The notes beneath the pieces are model-generated. The model saw nothing but the letters and a program-made list of their open reading frames with translations, was not told the origin of the DNA and did no database searches. The translations under genes were made by a program, and so were the position numbers. From the NCBI GenBank assembly GCA_964035575.1, contig OZ037850.1, positions 1,136,501 through 1,200,500 on the forward strand: a stretch of DNA of 64,000 nt, read 5' to 3'. Source of the DNA: Rhynchopus sp. YZ270_cl-10 (taxonomy: Eukaryota; Euglenozoa; Diplonemea; Diplonemida; Diplonemidae). Positions 9,601-19,953 of the stretch are shown here, in pieces (positions within the stretch are counted from its first letter, which is position 1; every line of letters starts with the position of its first letter).

Positions 9601-12077
9601 AAGAGTTGGTAAGGCTTCGTGACAAAGCAAAGCAAGCTGCGGATGCAAAGGCGAATTTTTTGATGTCGATGAGCCATGAAATCCGTACCCCAATGAGCGG
9701 TGTGATCGGCATGACCGATCTGCTTGAACAAACCACACAGCTTGACCGCGAGCAAATCGAAATGGTTACTACCATCAAAAACTGTGGTGAATCGCTTCTC
9801 GCAATTATCAATGACATTCTCGACTTTGGCCGCCTCGAATCTGGAAAAATGGAGCTCGAACGCAGCCCAATGTGTCTCCTCGAGCTAGCCGAATCCACCA
9901 TGGACGTCATCCGAGGAAAGGCGGAACCAAAATCAATTTCAATGCACTTAGAGATATCCCCTCAGATCCATGTTGCGGTGATGGGGGATCCATTCCGGTT
10001 GAAGCAGGTTCTCATCAATTTGTTGGGGAATGCGGTGAAGTTTACACCAGATAATGGAGAGATTGTGGTCCGCGTGTTTACCTCAAGCAAAAAGCAGGAT
10101 GTGTTGAAGGAAGCTATGCAGGAGAGAAATGAAGAGAACGATGTTCTGGGCACCCCGCAGGGTTCGGCGGAAACGGTGATGCTGAAGAAAGCGAACAGCA
10201 GTGTGATGCTTCCCCCCATCGACGCGCCGCGTATCGTCATCGAAGTACGCGACACAGGGATAGGGATACCAAGCGACAAACACTCCTCCCTCTTTCTCCC
10301 CTTCCACCAAGCCTCCGCCGGCACTACCAGACAGTACGGCGGGTCCGGTCTAGGTCTTTCCATATGCAAGCAGCTCATCGAAGCAATGGGAGGCAACGTT
10401 GCTGTTGAATCAGAGGTCGGGCAAGGCTCTGCTTTCTCCGTAGTAGTCCCTTTCCAATCGCAAACCGGAAAACAAAACCTAGGAGATCATATGCGGAGTC
10501 AATACCCCGTTCAGAAAAACCTTCCTGTCTGGATTGTATCGGTCAAAGATTGCCAACAATCCGCCTTAACCGCATATTTTTCGATTTTTGCAGCAAAATG
10601 CGAATGTTTCAACTCCGCAGACAAACTCTGTGAATTTATTCGGGGTGCATCAAAAAAGACGGCAAAGGGCTTGATTGTATTGGATCAAAGCACGCTTCCT
10701 GATATTCGTGATGATGTGAGTGGTGCTGTGAAACGGATTGTAGAGTGTTTGCCAGAGGGAATGCAGATGCGGGTTTGTGTATTGACGCAGATTGTGGATA
10801 AGACGCAAATCAATCAGATGCTGTCGCATCGGGAAGACACCATTGTATTGTCTACTCCGCCGAAGTTTGGGCAGCTTGCTTCTGTGTTATTGGAGGTGGC
10901 TAGCTGTGGGACAGGCCAGGCAGGTGCCTCGCTTTCGCAACTCAAGAAAGAGGATAACAACACGTCGTCGCCAGAAACCACCGCAAAGAAGGTGCTGGTC
11001 GCAGAAGACAACAAGACAAACCAGCTTCTCATCAAAAAACAGCTCGGTCAGTTCGGCATCCAGCCCACGATTTGCGACAATGGGAAGATCGCGATTGAAG
11101 CACTCCTTCTGGAAGAGCATCACATCATATTCATGGGTATGTTACGTTGTGTAGATCACATCATGTTTTTAGATGTGTACGAGAGGGCCATAGATCATTT
11201 TTAGTTTATTTTGTAATTATTTTTTTTTGTTGGTTTGAGAACGTCGAAGGTGACAAAGAGGGTTGGGTTCATATTTTTCTCTCTTTTTTTGTTCATTCAC
11301 ATCATCACAGATTGCCACATGCCAGAGTTGGATGGTTATGGAGCGTCAAAGCGTATCAGAGAAATGGAAGCGGATGGAGCTTTGAAGGAGCGAAAGAGGG
11401 TATGTAATAGAGACAAAAAAGGGTTTCGATGTGGGGTATTGTAGGCAAACGGCGAAAAACAAAATTTAAATAAAATGCGGGGGGGGAAAAATGAAATCCA
11501 AACAGGTGCCGATTGTTGCGCTCACAGCAGACGCTTTGCCGCACACTAGGTCAGTCTGCTTAGAGGCAGGGATGGATGACTATGTCACCAAGGTATTGTC
11601 ATTGTTTTTGTGTGATAAATAAAAGGCGAGACTTCGGGTCATCTTACAACACCTTTTCGGTACGTAATGACCTCACCTTTACCAATGTTTCTCTTTTAAG
11701 GAGACTTAAACACGAGAGGCTTTGGTTCATCTCGATAAACTTTTCTTTTTATATAAGGTGACTAAGTGGCGAAAGAGAGGCTGAGGGTCATCTCTACACG
11801 AGGTGTGTATGCGCGCACCTCGGCATCGCATCGCTCTCTTTTTTTTGGAAGTACCACCTCATCCGGTTCCCTGCCGTAAAAGAGTTGTGGAGGTTAGTTA
11901 GGGTTGCCTCGGTACACCTTGGCGGCAGCCCTGACTGGTTATGAGATACAATGGTGAAAGTGTAATTTGCTATCCTTCCATGTGCGTCCTCCTACCTTGA
12001 CAATCAATTCCCTTTCACAGCCCATCCGCAAAGCCACGCTCCAAGAAGTGCTAGACAAATGGGTGTTCAAGGCCTAG
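6645..12077 (+). CDS. membrane-bound hybrid histidine kinase (TM-GAF-GAF-HisKA-HATPase-REC)
   Basis: Exons 6645-11136, 11311-11399, 11506-11592 and 12021-12077 join to about 1574 residues. Residues 1-95 are polar and Pro-rich. About five or six hydrophobic segments lie between 98 and 258. A long Ser-rich linker follows, then two GAF domains (about 635-800 and 810-975). HisKA has MSHEIRTPMSGVIGM with the phospho-acceptor His at residue 1011. The ATP-binding domain has NLLGNAVKFT (N box), DTGIGI (G1) and GGSGLGLSI (G2). The receiver has VLVAEDN, the phospho-Asp in MDCHMPELDG and the Lys in YVTKP. All catalytic residues needed for His-to-Asp phosphorelay are present. The codon of the receiver Asp is split by intron 1. 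No His-phosphotransfer protein or separate regulator is nearby. The membrane part and GAF pair suggest sensing of a small ligand or redox state. Confidence 0.93.
11624..11800 (+). repeat. three family-A hairpin repeats inside the kinase's third intron
   Basis: Copies at about 11624-11657 (partial), 11698-11746 and 11755-11800. The second reads AAGGAGACTTAAACACGAG, then AGGCTTTGGTTCATCTCG, then a T-rich tail. The third begins AAGGTGACTAAGTGG. All are in the gene orientation. See the finding on family A for the consensus and fold. Confidence 0.75.
11847..11897 (+). repeat. 51-bp repeat, inverted copy at 26086-26137
   Basis: The block from GGAAGTACCACCTCATCCGG to TTGTGGAGGTTA in kinase intron 3 matches the reverse complement of 26086-26137 with only a handful of differences. 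It is one of the few dispersed repeats here found in opposite orientations. Confidence 0.75.
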
Positions 12078-12759
12078 GGCTAAAACCGAATAGAGCAGGG
12101 GGGGTATTTTGTTTACAATTATCTGCCGTCTTTTATGAGATGGTGATTGCAAAAAAAGAGAAAAATAAAGGGGGGGGGGGGGGGGGGGGAAATGCGAACA
12201 CAATGAATTTATCGTCAGCATTATTTTTTTTTTGATGTCAGACAGATTCTTTGCACATTATTTTTGTTCATAAAATAAACGACCCCCCTTTACAGGTGGG
12301 TTTTTTTTTATAGGTTTCCAAGAATATTTCACGTTTTCCACATATTTTTTGCACTCTTTTTAGTGCATTTCTTTTTACCTGCAATGTGATCAAAAAAAAA
12401 CACACAAGAACCCCACTACCCCCCCCTTTTTTTTCACCCCTGAGTCTACCATACAACGAGGCCGAGTACACCTGGAAAATGGCATGGCTAGGAAATGTAT
12501 CTGAGTCCTCCCTTTGGCGTACTCGGGTTGAGTACTTACTTCTACACAGATTCCCTTATGTCGTACGCCTCAAGGTACGCCTGAGAGGTTTTTTTTAAGG
12601 AGTGCTTAAACGCACGTATTCCTGAGTTAGGTAGACACGCCTGAGCCGGCATCAGCGAGACTGATTCGGTCTAGTTGTATTGTATGGAGGATCTGGTATC
12701 TGAGTAAGAAAACATCCCCAAAAACCTCCCCCAAAAACAGAACATTCCACACTTTAAAA
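12078..12759. other. intergenic region with a 20-G tract
   Basis: A run of about 20 G occupies 12170-12189. T- and A-rich low-complexity sequence follows. Around 12455-12660 short related pieces (GAGTACACCTGG, GTACGCCTCAAGGTACGCCTG) suggest decayed small repeats. The region ends CCCCCAAAAACAG at 12740, 19 nt before the next start codon. Confidence 0.45.
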
Positions 12760-13095
12760 ATGAACAAATTCCTTCTTGTTGCCGTTCTGTTCGCACTGCT
12801 TTCTGCAGTGCTTGGAAACTCTGATTGGGAGGGTAAGAACTTCATTATTAGGATGGACAAGTATGCGCAGCTTCACGACCGTGAGGCGCTTGTGGCTCAG
12901 GTGACCGAGTTTTTGGAGAAGGCAGGACGTCTCACAGAGAAGGTGGTGATCAAGAAGATCAACGACGATGCCGGCGTCAGCTACCCAACCATCATCGCGC
13001 CCGTGCACCCTGATGACACAACCCTTCTCGTCAGCATGGCAGGAGTGAAGGAGGTCCTCCCCGACTTCGAGTGGGAGGACGAAGGCCCTCTGTAA
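12760..13095 (+). CDS. small secreted peptidase-inhibitor I9-like protein
   Basis: A 111-residue single-exon protein. Residues 1-19 (MNKFLLVAVLFALLSAVLG) form a clear signal peptide. The mature part, NFIIRMDKYAQLHDREALVAQ through VVIKKINDDAGVSYPTIIAPV to SMAGVKEVLPDFEWEDE, has the strand-helix-strand-helix-strand order of inhibitor_I9 domains. These are the fold of subtilisin propeptides and of free inhibitors such as yeast Pbi2. The typical 'F-I-V-x-M/L' first strand and 'x-x-G-V-x-x-V/L-x-x-D' last strand are visible. No protease domain follows, so it is a stand-alone inhibitor or an orphan propeptide. A paralogue lies at 14343. Start: first ATG, 19 nt after CAG at 12740. Confidence 0.82.
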   Translation: MNKFLLVAVLFALLSAVLGNSDWEGKNFIIRMDKYAQLHDREALVAQVTEFLEKAGRLTEKVVIKKINDDAGVSYPTIIAPVHPDDTTLLVSMAGVKEVLPDFEWEDEGPL

Positions 13096-13936
13096 GTTAA
13101 AAAAAGGGATAAAAAAATAGGGATGTGACTTCTGATATAGTCTGCATTTTACAACCCTGTTCAAAAAGAAAAAGAAAAAAAACTTTGAATGAAACTTTCA
13201 TCTTTCAAGTATTTTCCTTTTCCCTCCCTATTTTTTGAAAAAAAGTCGGCAAGAAAAAATGCAAGCGAGAAAAGGAGATGGTGAGCCGACACCGCGAAAC
13301 GACGGGATTCCGTTCGCGATCCTTCCTTTTTCTTTATTTTAGTAGTCTTTTTATAGGTGGCTAAGTCTGTAGTGCTTACGACCATCTAACGAACTTTTCT
13401 CTTTTTTTTGATCATGTGTAGTGTCCTGATCCAGATTCCACATAATTCCATAAAAATTCCTACCATACCCGGAATTTACCTGGAAAATTCGCGAAATATG
13501 AAAAACCTGGATCACCTGAATCTAGATTTTGGATACTACCCATGATTTATTGTTTTTGCAAAAGCAAAAAAAGGGGGACAAACGGAGACTGCATGTAAAC
13601 AAAACAAAAAGATAAATCTGGGTGTGTTTTCATTGTCAACTCAAAGAAAAAAAAACTGCCTTTATTGGCTGGACAGTGACAGCCTGGAAAAGGAGACTTT
13701 TTTGATGTCTTCTCAACAGGGAAAAAAACATAGTTCTTTTTTGTACGAAAGTCGAGAGTGACGCGAGTCTCAATGATCTTGTAAAGAAGTAACGTCTGCA
13801 TATTCCCTTCGTTCCCCCTTCCCCCCACCCCCACCTCCACTCCCACTCCCACTCCCACCCTCTCTTTTTCATCTCCTCTCATACTCTCATATCCTGCTTC
13901 GTGTGTACGGTGCTGTCTATTATATTGTGCATGCAT
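13096..13936. other. intergenic region, no gene seen
   Basis: A- and T-rich with a purine/pyrimidine-biased block at 13800-13865 (repeated CCCACTCCCACTCC). 13420-13520 has mixed composition (GATCCAGATTCC and CCTGGATCACC form a loose inverted pair) and may be a decayed inverted-repeat element. No coding evidence. Confidence 0.4.
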
Positions 13937-14002
13937 GGTGTGGCTGAAGGGGGGTGATCCGCACTTTTTCCGCACTTTTTCCACACTTTTTCCGCCCCCA
14001 CA
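13937..14002. mobile_element. GGTGTGGCTGAA-family inverted-repeat element (degenerate copy)
   Basis: The sequence begins GGTGTGGCTGAAGGGGGGTG, then ATCCGCACTTTTTCCGCAC. This matches the reverse complement of the element at 56544-56608 closely over its first ~45 bp. The far terminus is eroded here. A third copy is at 35160-35225. Confidence 0.7.
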
Positions 14003-14342
14003 ATGAATGAAACTATCTGATCTGCGTTGGAGACCACACAGAGTTGTAACTGATCACATCACCCCCTCCAATCAACCTCTACGATAACAGCGATGCCGCA
14101 ATCAGCACCTCTGGAGAGCCAAAGCCTGCCACCAGGTTTTCTTCCTTCAACAACCATACAGCACCCTATCCGTGGGTTTATAACGGTGCATGGTTGATGA
14201 CGCACCAATCCTCCGACAAAATATCACAAACTCACCAAAAAACCCACCATTGAGACATTCACCTATCACGTCGGTTCTTCCTTTACCACCTAAAAAAAAA
14301 TAACTTCCATTTTAGAATTTGACACAAAAAGAGATCTTAACG
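14003..14342. other. intergenic region with a short open frame without start
   Basis: From about 14055 to 14250 the + strand is open for roughly 65 codons with coding-like composition but no ATG start (contains NLYDNSDAAISTSGEP). It may be a decayed exon or chance. The region ends with a pyrimidine tract and TTTTAG at 14315, 27 nt before the next start. Confidence 0.35.
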
Positions 14343-14681
14343 ATGTCCCGTGCCCTTGCCTTTGTGTTTGCCGTGCTTGCGCTTATTGCGTGCGTCAGTG
14401 CAGGGGAGAGTGCTGCGGATGACAGACACTACATCTTCACAATGAACCGTGAGGCGACAATGGACCAGCGGAGTGCAGTGGAGGCGCGTCTGCACGAGCT
14501 GGTGCTGGCACGTGGCTTCCAGATTGAGGAGGTGATTGAAGAGGACATCGAGGACGCTGAGGGAACACTCTACCCCGCCTTTATTGCTCCCGTCCACAAG
14601 GTTGACTCTATCCGCGTGGGAGGCATGGCAGGTGTCAAGTCTGTCCAGGAATCCGAGTTCGAATGGGAAGACGAGCGTTAA
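14343..14681 (+). CDS. small secreted peptidase-inhibitor I9-like protein, paralogue
   Basis: A 112-residue paralogue of the gene at 12760. The signal peptide is MSRALAFVFAVLALIACVSA. The body HYIFTMNREATMDQRSAVEA, then FQIEEVIEEDIEDAEGTLYP, IAPVHKVDSIRVGGMAGVKS and EFEWEDE aligns with its neighbour position by position, ending in the same acidic EFEWEDE-type tail. The two proteins differ at most sites, so the duplication is old. Both carry the inhibitor_I9 strand-helix-strand-helix-strand order without a protease. The ATG at 14343 is preferred over the upstream TTG in the same frame because the signal peptide starts there and TTTTAG ends 27 nt upstream. Confidence 0.82.
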   Translation: MSRALAFVFAVLALIACVSAGESAADDRHYIFTMNREATMDQRSAVEARLHELVLARGFQIEEVIEEDIEDAEGTLYPAFIAPVHKVDSIRVGGMAGVKSVQESEFEWEDER

Positions 14682-15580
14682 GTATCCTAAAGAGAATCGC
14701 AAAAAGAACGGTTTACTTTTTCTTGGGGGGAAAAGATGTTCATCTTTTGGGGGTTTTTTTTTGTACTGTTTTTATTTTCAGAATCTGAAAAAAAGAAATG
14801 GGTAGAAATTTGAGGACGTCGAGAAGAGCAAGGTGTCAACGCCTTCCCTTTTGTGTACATTTCCTTTATGCAAAAAAAGAACCCTGTGAAAAATTGAAAA
14901 AGGGGCCAATATTGAGTACATAACCTAGTTATCCATACGATGGGTACTTAGGCGAGTCATCGATACAACTAATAGGGAAACCCAGTGTATATTGAATATT
15001 ATAAAAAAAAAACTTTAAATTCCTGAAATTTCAAAAAAAGAAAAAAAGAAAAAAAGCTGATGCTCTCTGCTTTCCTCACGTAGTTAAGCCCACCTCAGCA
15101 CCCTATTGCACTACTGTTTTTAGTGCAGTACGGTGATAAGTGGAAATACATCGGAGGCAAACTAAACAGATGGTTGCTTTGTCAAAAGCCACAATTCCAT
15201 ATTTGATATTGGTGTGAAAAGCCATGTCTTCCCTCCCAATCTCCTCCCCTATTTAAAAAAAAACGTCCCTTTTTTATTCCCTTTGGATGGGGAATTGTAT
15301 GAAGAAGAAAAAAAGCATTTTTTTTTTTTTATCCAGATCTCTTTTTATCCCACCGATGTTCAATGAGGCGTTTGCACTTTTTCTTTTATCTGTGTATTCC
15401 GCACTATGGCGAGAGTCAATATGGAAAAGGTCCGCAAGAAACACTCACAAGTTTCTTTGTTATATTCTGCCTTTGTTTACCCCGGTTGGGATACTGTTTT
15501 ATTCCTACGAAGCTTGCTTTAAAGGAGAAATAGTATTACCGGAAAATACACACAACCTGACTGCTGTACCCACACCATAC
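14682..15580. other. intergenic region with a faint family-I repeat
   Basis: No gene is seen. 14912-14975 resembles family I (ATTGAGTACATAACC, a hairpin CCTAGTTATCC with GGGTACTTAGG, then CATCGATACAAC). 15353-15383 resembles the end of family B (AATGAGGCGTTTGCACTTTT). The rest is A/T-rich. Confidence 0.4.
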
Positions 15581-15680
15581 CTTCACAACCCTTCACAACC
15601 CTCCACAACCCTTCACAACCCTTCACAACCCTTCACAACCCTTCACAACCCTTCACAACCCTTCACAACCCTTCACAACC
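15581..15680. repeat. 10-bp minisatellite before the SR/RGG gene
   Basis: Ten consecutive 10-bp units CTTCACAACC, with one CTCCACAACC variant. The array ends 27 nt before the start codon and just before CCCCTGCAG at 15688, so it may supply the pyrimidine-rich tract for the acceptor of the next gene. Confidence 0.95.
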
Positions 15681-15707
15681 CCCTGCAGACCAACGTAAAG
15701 AGGCATC

Positions 15708-16688
15708 ATGCCTCTAACCTTCCAAAAAGGAGGGTCGGCGTCTTCGTCAAAATGTGTGATTGAAACGAAGGTGGAAAAGAGCGTCAAGAAAAAGAGAGGG
15801 CCTTTCTCCAAGCGCCGGCGCGGTGGAGGTGGCGGCGACAGCGAACGCAACGAACTGCTGATCTCCAAGGCCGAGAACGGGAAGCTCTCCTTCAGCAAGG
15901 GCGGGCCGGTTAAGGTACAACACCATCCCCCCTCCCTCCGTTTCATACTCCCCTCCCCATAACCACAGCAGGAGAAGAGCTCCCCTGTTGAAGGGTTTGA
16001 GACATCGATTGACACGATTGTTGAGGTGCACAACCGCAATGCGAAGAGTGTTGAACAGACTGCAGATGCGCCGCGCACACGCGAACGCAATCGCGTACGC
16101 TACGGCGACCGCAACAACAACAACGACAACAACCGCCAAAGAAAAGACCTGACCCCACGCGACCACGACCGCCGCGAACACGCCGGCAACCGGAATACAC
16201 ACAACAACGGGGACAGACACGACAGACGTGGTGGTGGTAATAACCGCGACCGCAGGGACGACCGTGGCAGAGATATGCGGGACAGCCATGGACGCAGGGA
16301 CGATCGGGACAGGGAGCAGCGGGACTTCCGCGGGCGGGGGCAGAGCTATGGCGGCAACCGTCAGCGCGACAACGACAGGGATCAGCGGGGGGGCAAGGGT
16401 GGTAATGTGCGTCAGGGCGGAGGTGGTGGAGGTGGCGGTGCCGGTGGTGGTGGCAGCAGGTACGGCCCTGCAGTCCCTCGCAAGCTCGGCCGCCGCCCCT
16501 CGCCCGCACGCCAGCAGGACGACACCCGCCTCTCCACGTCCAGCCTCTCCCGCTCACGCTCCGCCTCGGTCTCCTACTCACGCTCACGCTCCCCAAGCCG
16601 AAGCGCGTCCCGCTCCAGACGCAGCGCCTCTTCCCGCTCACGCTCACGCTCCGAAAGCGACAGTGAAGACGTCCAACAGATCGACTAA
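15708..16688 (+). CDS. SR/RGG-rich RNA-binding-type protein
   Basis: Exons 15708-15914 and 15969 (or 15972)-16688 give about 307 residues, with a 54-nt intron GTACAA...CAG. Residues 1-70 are basic (KKKRGPFSKRRRGGGGG). A short conserved-looking segment follows at the exon junction (EGFETSIDTIVEVHNRNAKSVE). Then come a long Arg/Asp/Asn/Gly region with RGG- and RDR-type repeats, a Gly run, and a C-terminal RS domain (SRSRSASVSYSRSRSPSRSA). No RRM is visible. RS domains bind spliceosomal partners and are phosphorylated by SR kinases, so a splicing or mRNP role is likely. The acceptor has two tandem CAGs, so use of either would add or omit one Gln. Confidence 0.82.
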
Positions 16689-17235
16689 TTTCTTGGTATG
16701 TTGAGAAACAAAAAAAGAAAAGCCCGAGAATTTGCTACCTGAATCCGGGGTGTGTTTGGGGGCGTTTGGGGGTGGGTGCTACTTTTTTGTGGGGGAGGTG
16801 GTGTCTGGGGCGGGTTCTCTGGCCCTGTTACCACTTTGCGCACTTTGGATGGGGGAGACAGGGTGGACAAGCTCTCACTCATCTCAGTCCCGGATCGACT
16901 TCTCTTTTCCGCTTGTTCCTGCTCTCTCTGGTCCTCCGGCCCAACACTTCTTTCTCTAAAAATGGAGAATCATCCGAAGAGTCCCCTCGTCTAAGGGGCA
17001 GCGGTCTTCGGACAGGTGAGTGGCGACACCTCCCTTGCGAGCTATCTGAAGCAGAGGCAGAAGTCATACTAAGGCTCTGCGCCTGCTCAGTGTAACATCC
17101 TCTCCTTTTCTCTACCTCAGGGCAGGAACCTTCCTGTAACCTGCAACCACCTTCACGTGAACATGGAATATAGTGAAATCTGCGAAGAAATAAAAGTTAC
17201 TCTTAAGGGTTGAGGATGATCTGCGTCCATACCTT
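16689..17235. other. intergenic region, GC-mixed, no gene assigned
   Basis: G-rich sequence at 16745-16870 is followed by a block (16970-17110) with small inverted pairs (CCCCTCGTCTAAGGGG; GCAGAG with CTCTGC). It could hold a small structured RNA, but I cannot identify one. Confidence 0.3.
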
Positions 17236-17317
17236 CTGTAGTACATAGGCTTCGGCCGACATTGAGTGCAGATCGTTATACCAGTAGGTATAACGTGATT
17301 GTCGATACAACAAAAAA
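17236..17317 (+). repeat. family-I dispersed repeat, well preserved
   Basis: Runs from TGTAGTACATAGGCTTCGG through GAGTGCAGATC, the hairpin GTTATACC-AGTA-GGTATAAC and GTGATTGTCGATACAAC to an A tail. The copy at 54193-54270 differs at a single position over about 79 bp, so the two are recent relatives 37 kb apart. Confidence 0.9.
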
Positions 17318-18291
17318 CTCAAAAATAGGGTGAGTTTGGGGGTACGTTGATTTCCCCGGATTCGATTCAGGTGGATTTTGTTCGAATTTCTTCAATTTTT
17401 TGCACCGCATTCACCACTCACCCCTCAGGAGAACATCTTTTTTTCGAAGAAAAGGGAGTGGCAACGTTGCGCAAGAAGAAGGGGAAAATAAGCTTTGGGG
17501 GGGAACGGGGTGTATGGTATTTTTTTTCTTGGAAAGAAAGAAAAAACGGGGTTGGTTTGTTGGGTTGTCTCTGCTTCTAACCAACCATTTTAAGCAACAG
17601 TCTCTCGTTGTTGTTTCTCCCCCCTTTTTTTTGTTGTTTTTTTTTTTAGATGTGTGAGCACTACGGGACACTTCATATTTTCAAGTTTTTTTTTTTTCTC
17701 TTTTGCTGAACCTTTTCCCCCACCAATAAGGCGCTTTGAAAATGATTAAAACGAGAGGCTTGAGTCTTTACCTTCAACCCTTCTCTGGCATGACACACCG
17801 AAAGACACAATGGCCCCATATGTTAAGATATGTTTTCACGTGAAGTATATTCACTCCCCCGTTTTTTTGTAACTGAAAGACGCCTGGGTTTCGTTTCCTT
17901 TGCGACATATATTTTTAGTTGTATTGAAACTCTTTTTTTTTGTTTCCGGAGAAACAAGGCAAATTGCGGTGAGTAGTGTTGAAATATTGTGTACGTGTCG
18001 TGCTGGTATTAAATGGGTGGGGATGTGTAATGGCTAGGTTGATGAAGACCTACTGGGAGGCAGGGTGTGATACGGTATTCTCCAGTGCTGTGTCGTTCAC
18101 AAATTAAACCTAGGTGTGTTGTGCAATACACCTGGATAGTAGCAGAACCTCTTCTACTCAAGAAGCGATGCTAATTAAGATAACTCAGCAGGATCGATTT
18201 GACAAACTTTTATTCATTTGTGGATGGGTGGCAAAAGCGTGATAACCTTAAAAACGGAAAAAAAACAAAAATACAAAAATACAATACAAAC
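17318..18291. other. intergenic region, one weak family-A copy
   Basis: T-tract-rich with no gene. 17728-17775 contains AAACGAGAGGCTTGAGTC, a divergent family-A copy. The last 8 bp (18284-18291, ATACAAAC) are the left target-site duplicate of the next element. Confidence 0.45.
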
Positions 18292-19048
18292 CAGGCATAT
18301 TGCTAAGTGCCGTTTCGCCGTTTTGCCTTTTTGGCCAAAATCACAAAAAAAAATTTTTTGAAAACGCCGTTTCGCCGTTTTGCCTTTTAAAAAACGCCGT
18401 TTTCAAAATTGGCGAAGCGCCGTTCCCCCCGAGAAAACGGCGTTTTCAACGCGACAAAACGCCGTTTCCTGCCGTCATTTTTTGAGAAAAAGGATCTGGC
18501 AAAATCATAAAAGTAGCGTACCGTGCGCCTGCGGCGCAAGCTTGCATACCCTTCCCATGACATAGTTTGGCTGTAAAATAGTGCAATTTTAAGCGCGATT
18601 TTTGAAATGTTGCGTACCGTGGCTTCGCCAGGAACTTTTGGTTAGTCCATAGCCACCATTTCTTTTATAAATTTACTCGTTACTGATAAGAAGGCGGACA
18701 CCCACTACGGATTGCGGATCACCAGTGGCTGAAAGCTACCAAGGCACAGAGGAGGGAAGCTTTCCCGCAGAGAAGGGTTAGGGTGGTGTAGGTTGGCCGT
18801 GGATCACAAAATGCCGAGAATATTTTTCGCTGAGTTTTCCGCACAGAAAAAAAATGACTGCCTCACACAAAACCACCTTTTTGGTGGAGGCTAGGGGGCT
18901 ATATAATACCCTCTGTGGTTGGCAGGGAGGCGCGCGCGAAGCGCGCGACGACCGCTTTCAACGGGGGGAAAATTTTTTTTTTGGCCTGTAAAAAAAAGTG
19001 TCGCCGTTTTGCTTTTTTCCACTTTCGGCAAAGTTAGCAATATGCCTG
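18292..19048. mobile_element. non-autonomous hAT-type DNA transposon
   Basis: Termini are the perfect 15-bp inverted repeats CAGGCATATTGCTAA and TTAGCAATATGCCTG. The element is flanked on both sides by the 8-bp direct repeat ATACAAAC (18284-18291 and 19049-19056). Eight-bp target duplications with CAG-type termini define the hAT superfamily. Subterminal sequence is full of short repeats of CGCCGTTTTG in both orientations, typical of hAT transposase-binding sites. The 757-bp body has no transposase frame. The perfect duplication implies a fairly recent insertion. Confidence 0.92.
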
Positions 19049-19056
19049 ATACAAAC

Positions 19057-19452
19057 GGCTCTAGGAAGTTTGTACGTGTCGAGTAAAGCCTGAGGAAGCA
19101 AGAGCAAAAAACTAATTAAAAAGACCAAAAAAAAAAAAGGGATTCTGGGAAGGGGGGGATGTTTCTTAAGATTTTACAACTAAAAAAAAACCAAATATAA
19201 AATACAAGCAAGTGAACAAGATTTTCCGAGAAAAAAGGGGGGGCAACTAAAACAAATAAGGGCATAAAACTGACAAACAAAAATATACAAAAAAACGGCC
19301 TTCTTTTTTAGTCCTTCCTCCCCCCAAAAAAACCCTCTGCCTCTCTGCTCCTCCTTCTCTTCCATTTTCACCCATCTCACTTCTCTTCCCTTCAGCGGTT
19401 TCTATTTACCCATCTTTTCGAAGATTTTAAAGATTTTTTCTCTTCTTTCTCA
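19057..19452. other. intergenic region, low complexity
   Basis: A-rich, then C/T-rich sequence without coding features. The final 60 bp are T-rich and run to TTTGCAG at 19467, just inside the doubtful open frame below. Confidence 0.4.
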
Positions 19453-19953
19453 ATGATTTCTTTGCAGCATAGGCAGTATGTAAGGGAGGGGTCTCCGGTT
19501 AGAACGGAGCGGAGCATGAAGGGGATGAGCGTGGAGGAACAGAGAGGGGTCGCAGAGGCGACGGCGGGACTTGCGACGGGGGTGGCCGGAAGGGGGAGGC
19601 GGGAGGAGATGTACCGGACCTATGCGAGATCGTTGCTGGCACGACCGTTCCGGTCTGCAAATGAAGCGAAAGATGCGTCCGGACGACGAACAGTTGACCA
19701 GATGCCAGCACTCCCCACACACACCCCGCCTACGTCTTCGTTTGCGAATCATACCTCAGCACCGCGTACCAACGATCTCTCGCAAATATGCGACAACACG
19801 GTTGCCGTGCCCAGAGGAGGCTTTTCAGTGCACCACATGGTATCGCTGCACCCGACCTCACCTCTCGCCAGAGCAGGTGCGGGAATAAGAAAGGTCTGGC
19901 CGGCTGGGCCAGAAGTGGACTCTCAACGGCAGGAGCTTGGGTGGTATTGGTAG
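19453..19953 (+). CDS. hypothetical or degenerate coding region
   Basis: A 166-codon + frame with GC-rich, gene-like composition in an A/T-rich setting. Its first ~75 codons look coding (SVEEQRGVAEATAGLATGVA, EEMYRTYARSLLARPF). After about 19690 a neighbouring frame looks better (PCPEEAFQCTTWYRC, then TRPHLSPEQVRE). The pattern fits either a gene with unrecognised splicing or a decaying gene. No domain is recognised. A T-rich tract ending TTTGCAG lies at its 5' edge, which could mean translation starts further in. Confidence 0.35.
   Translation: MISLQHRQYVREGSPVRTERSMKGMSVEEQRGVAEATAGLATGVAGRGRREEMYRTYARSLLARPFRSANEAKDASGRRTVDQMPALPTHTPPTSSFANHTSAPRTNDLSQICDNTVAVPRGGFSVHHMVSLHPTSPLARAGAGIRKVWPAGPEVDSQRQELGWYW

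Noticed and set aside
15943-16647. Cys/Gly-rich minus-strand frame
   Set aside because: Antisense of the RGG/RS-coding exon.
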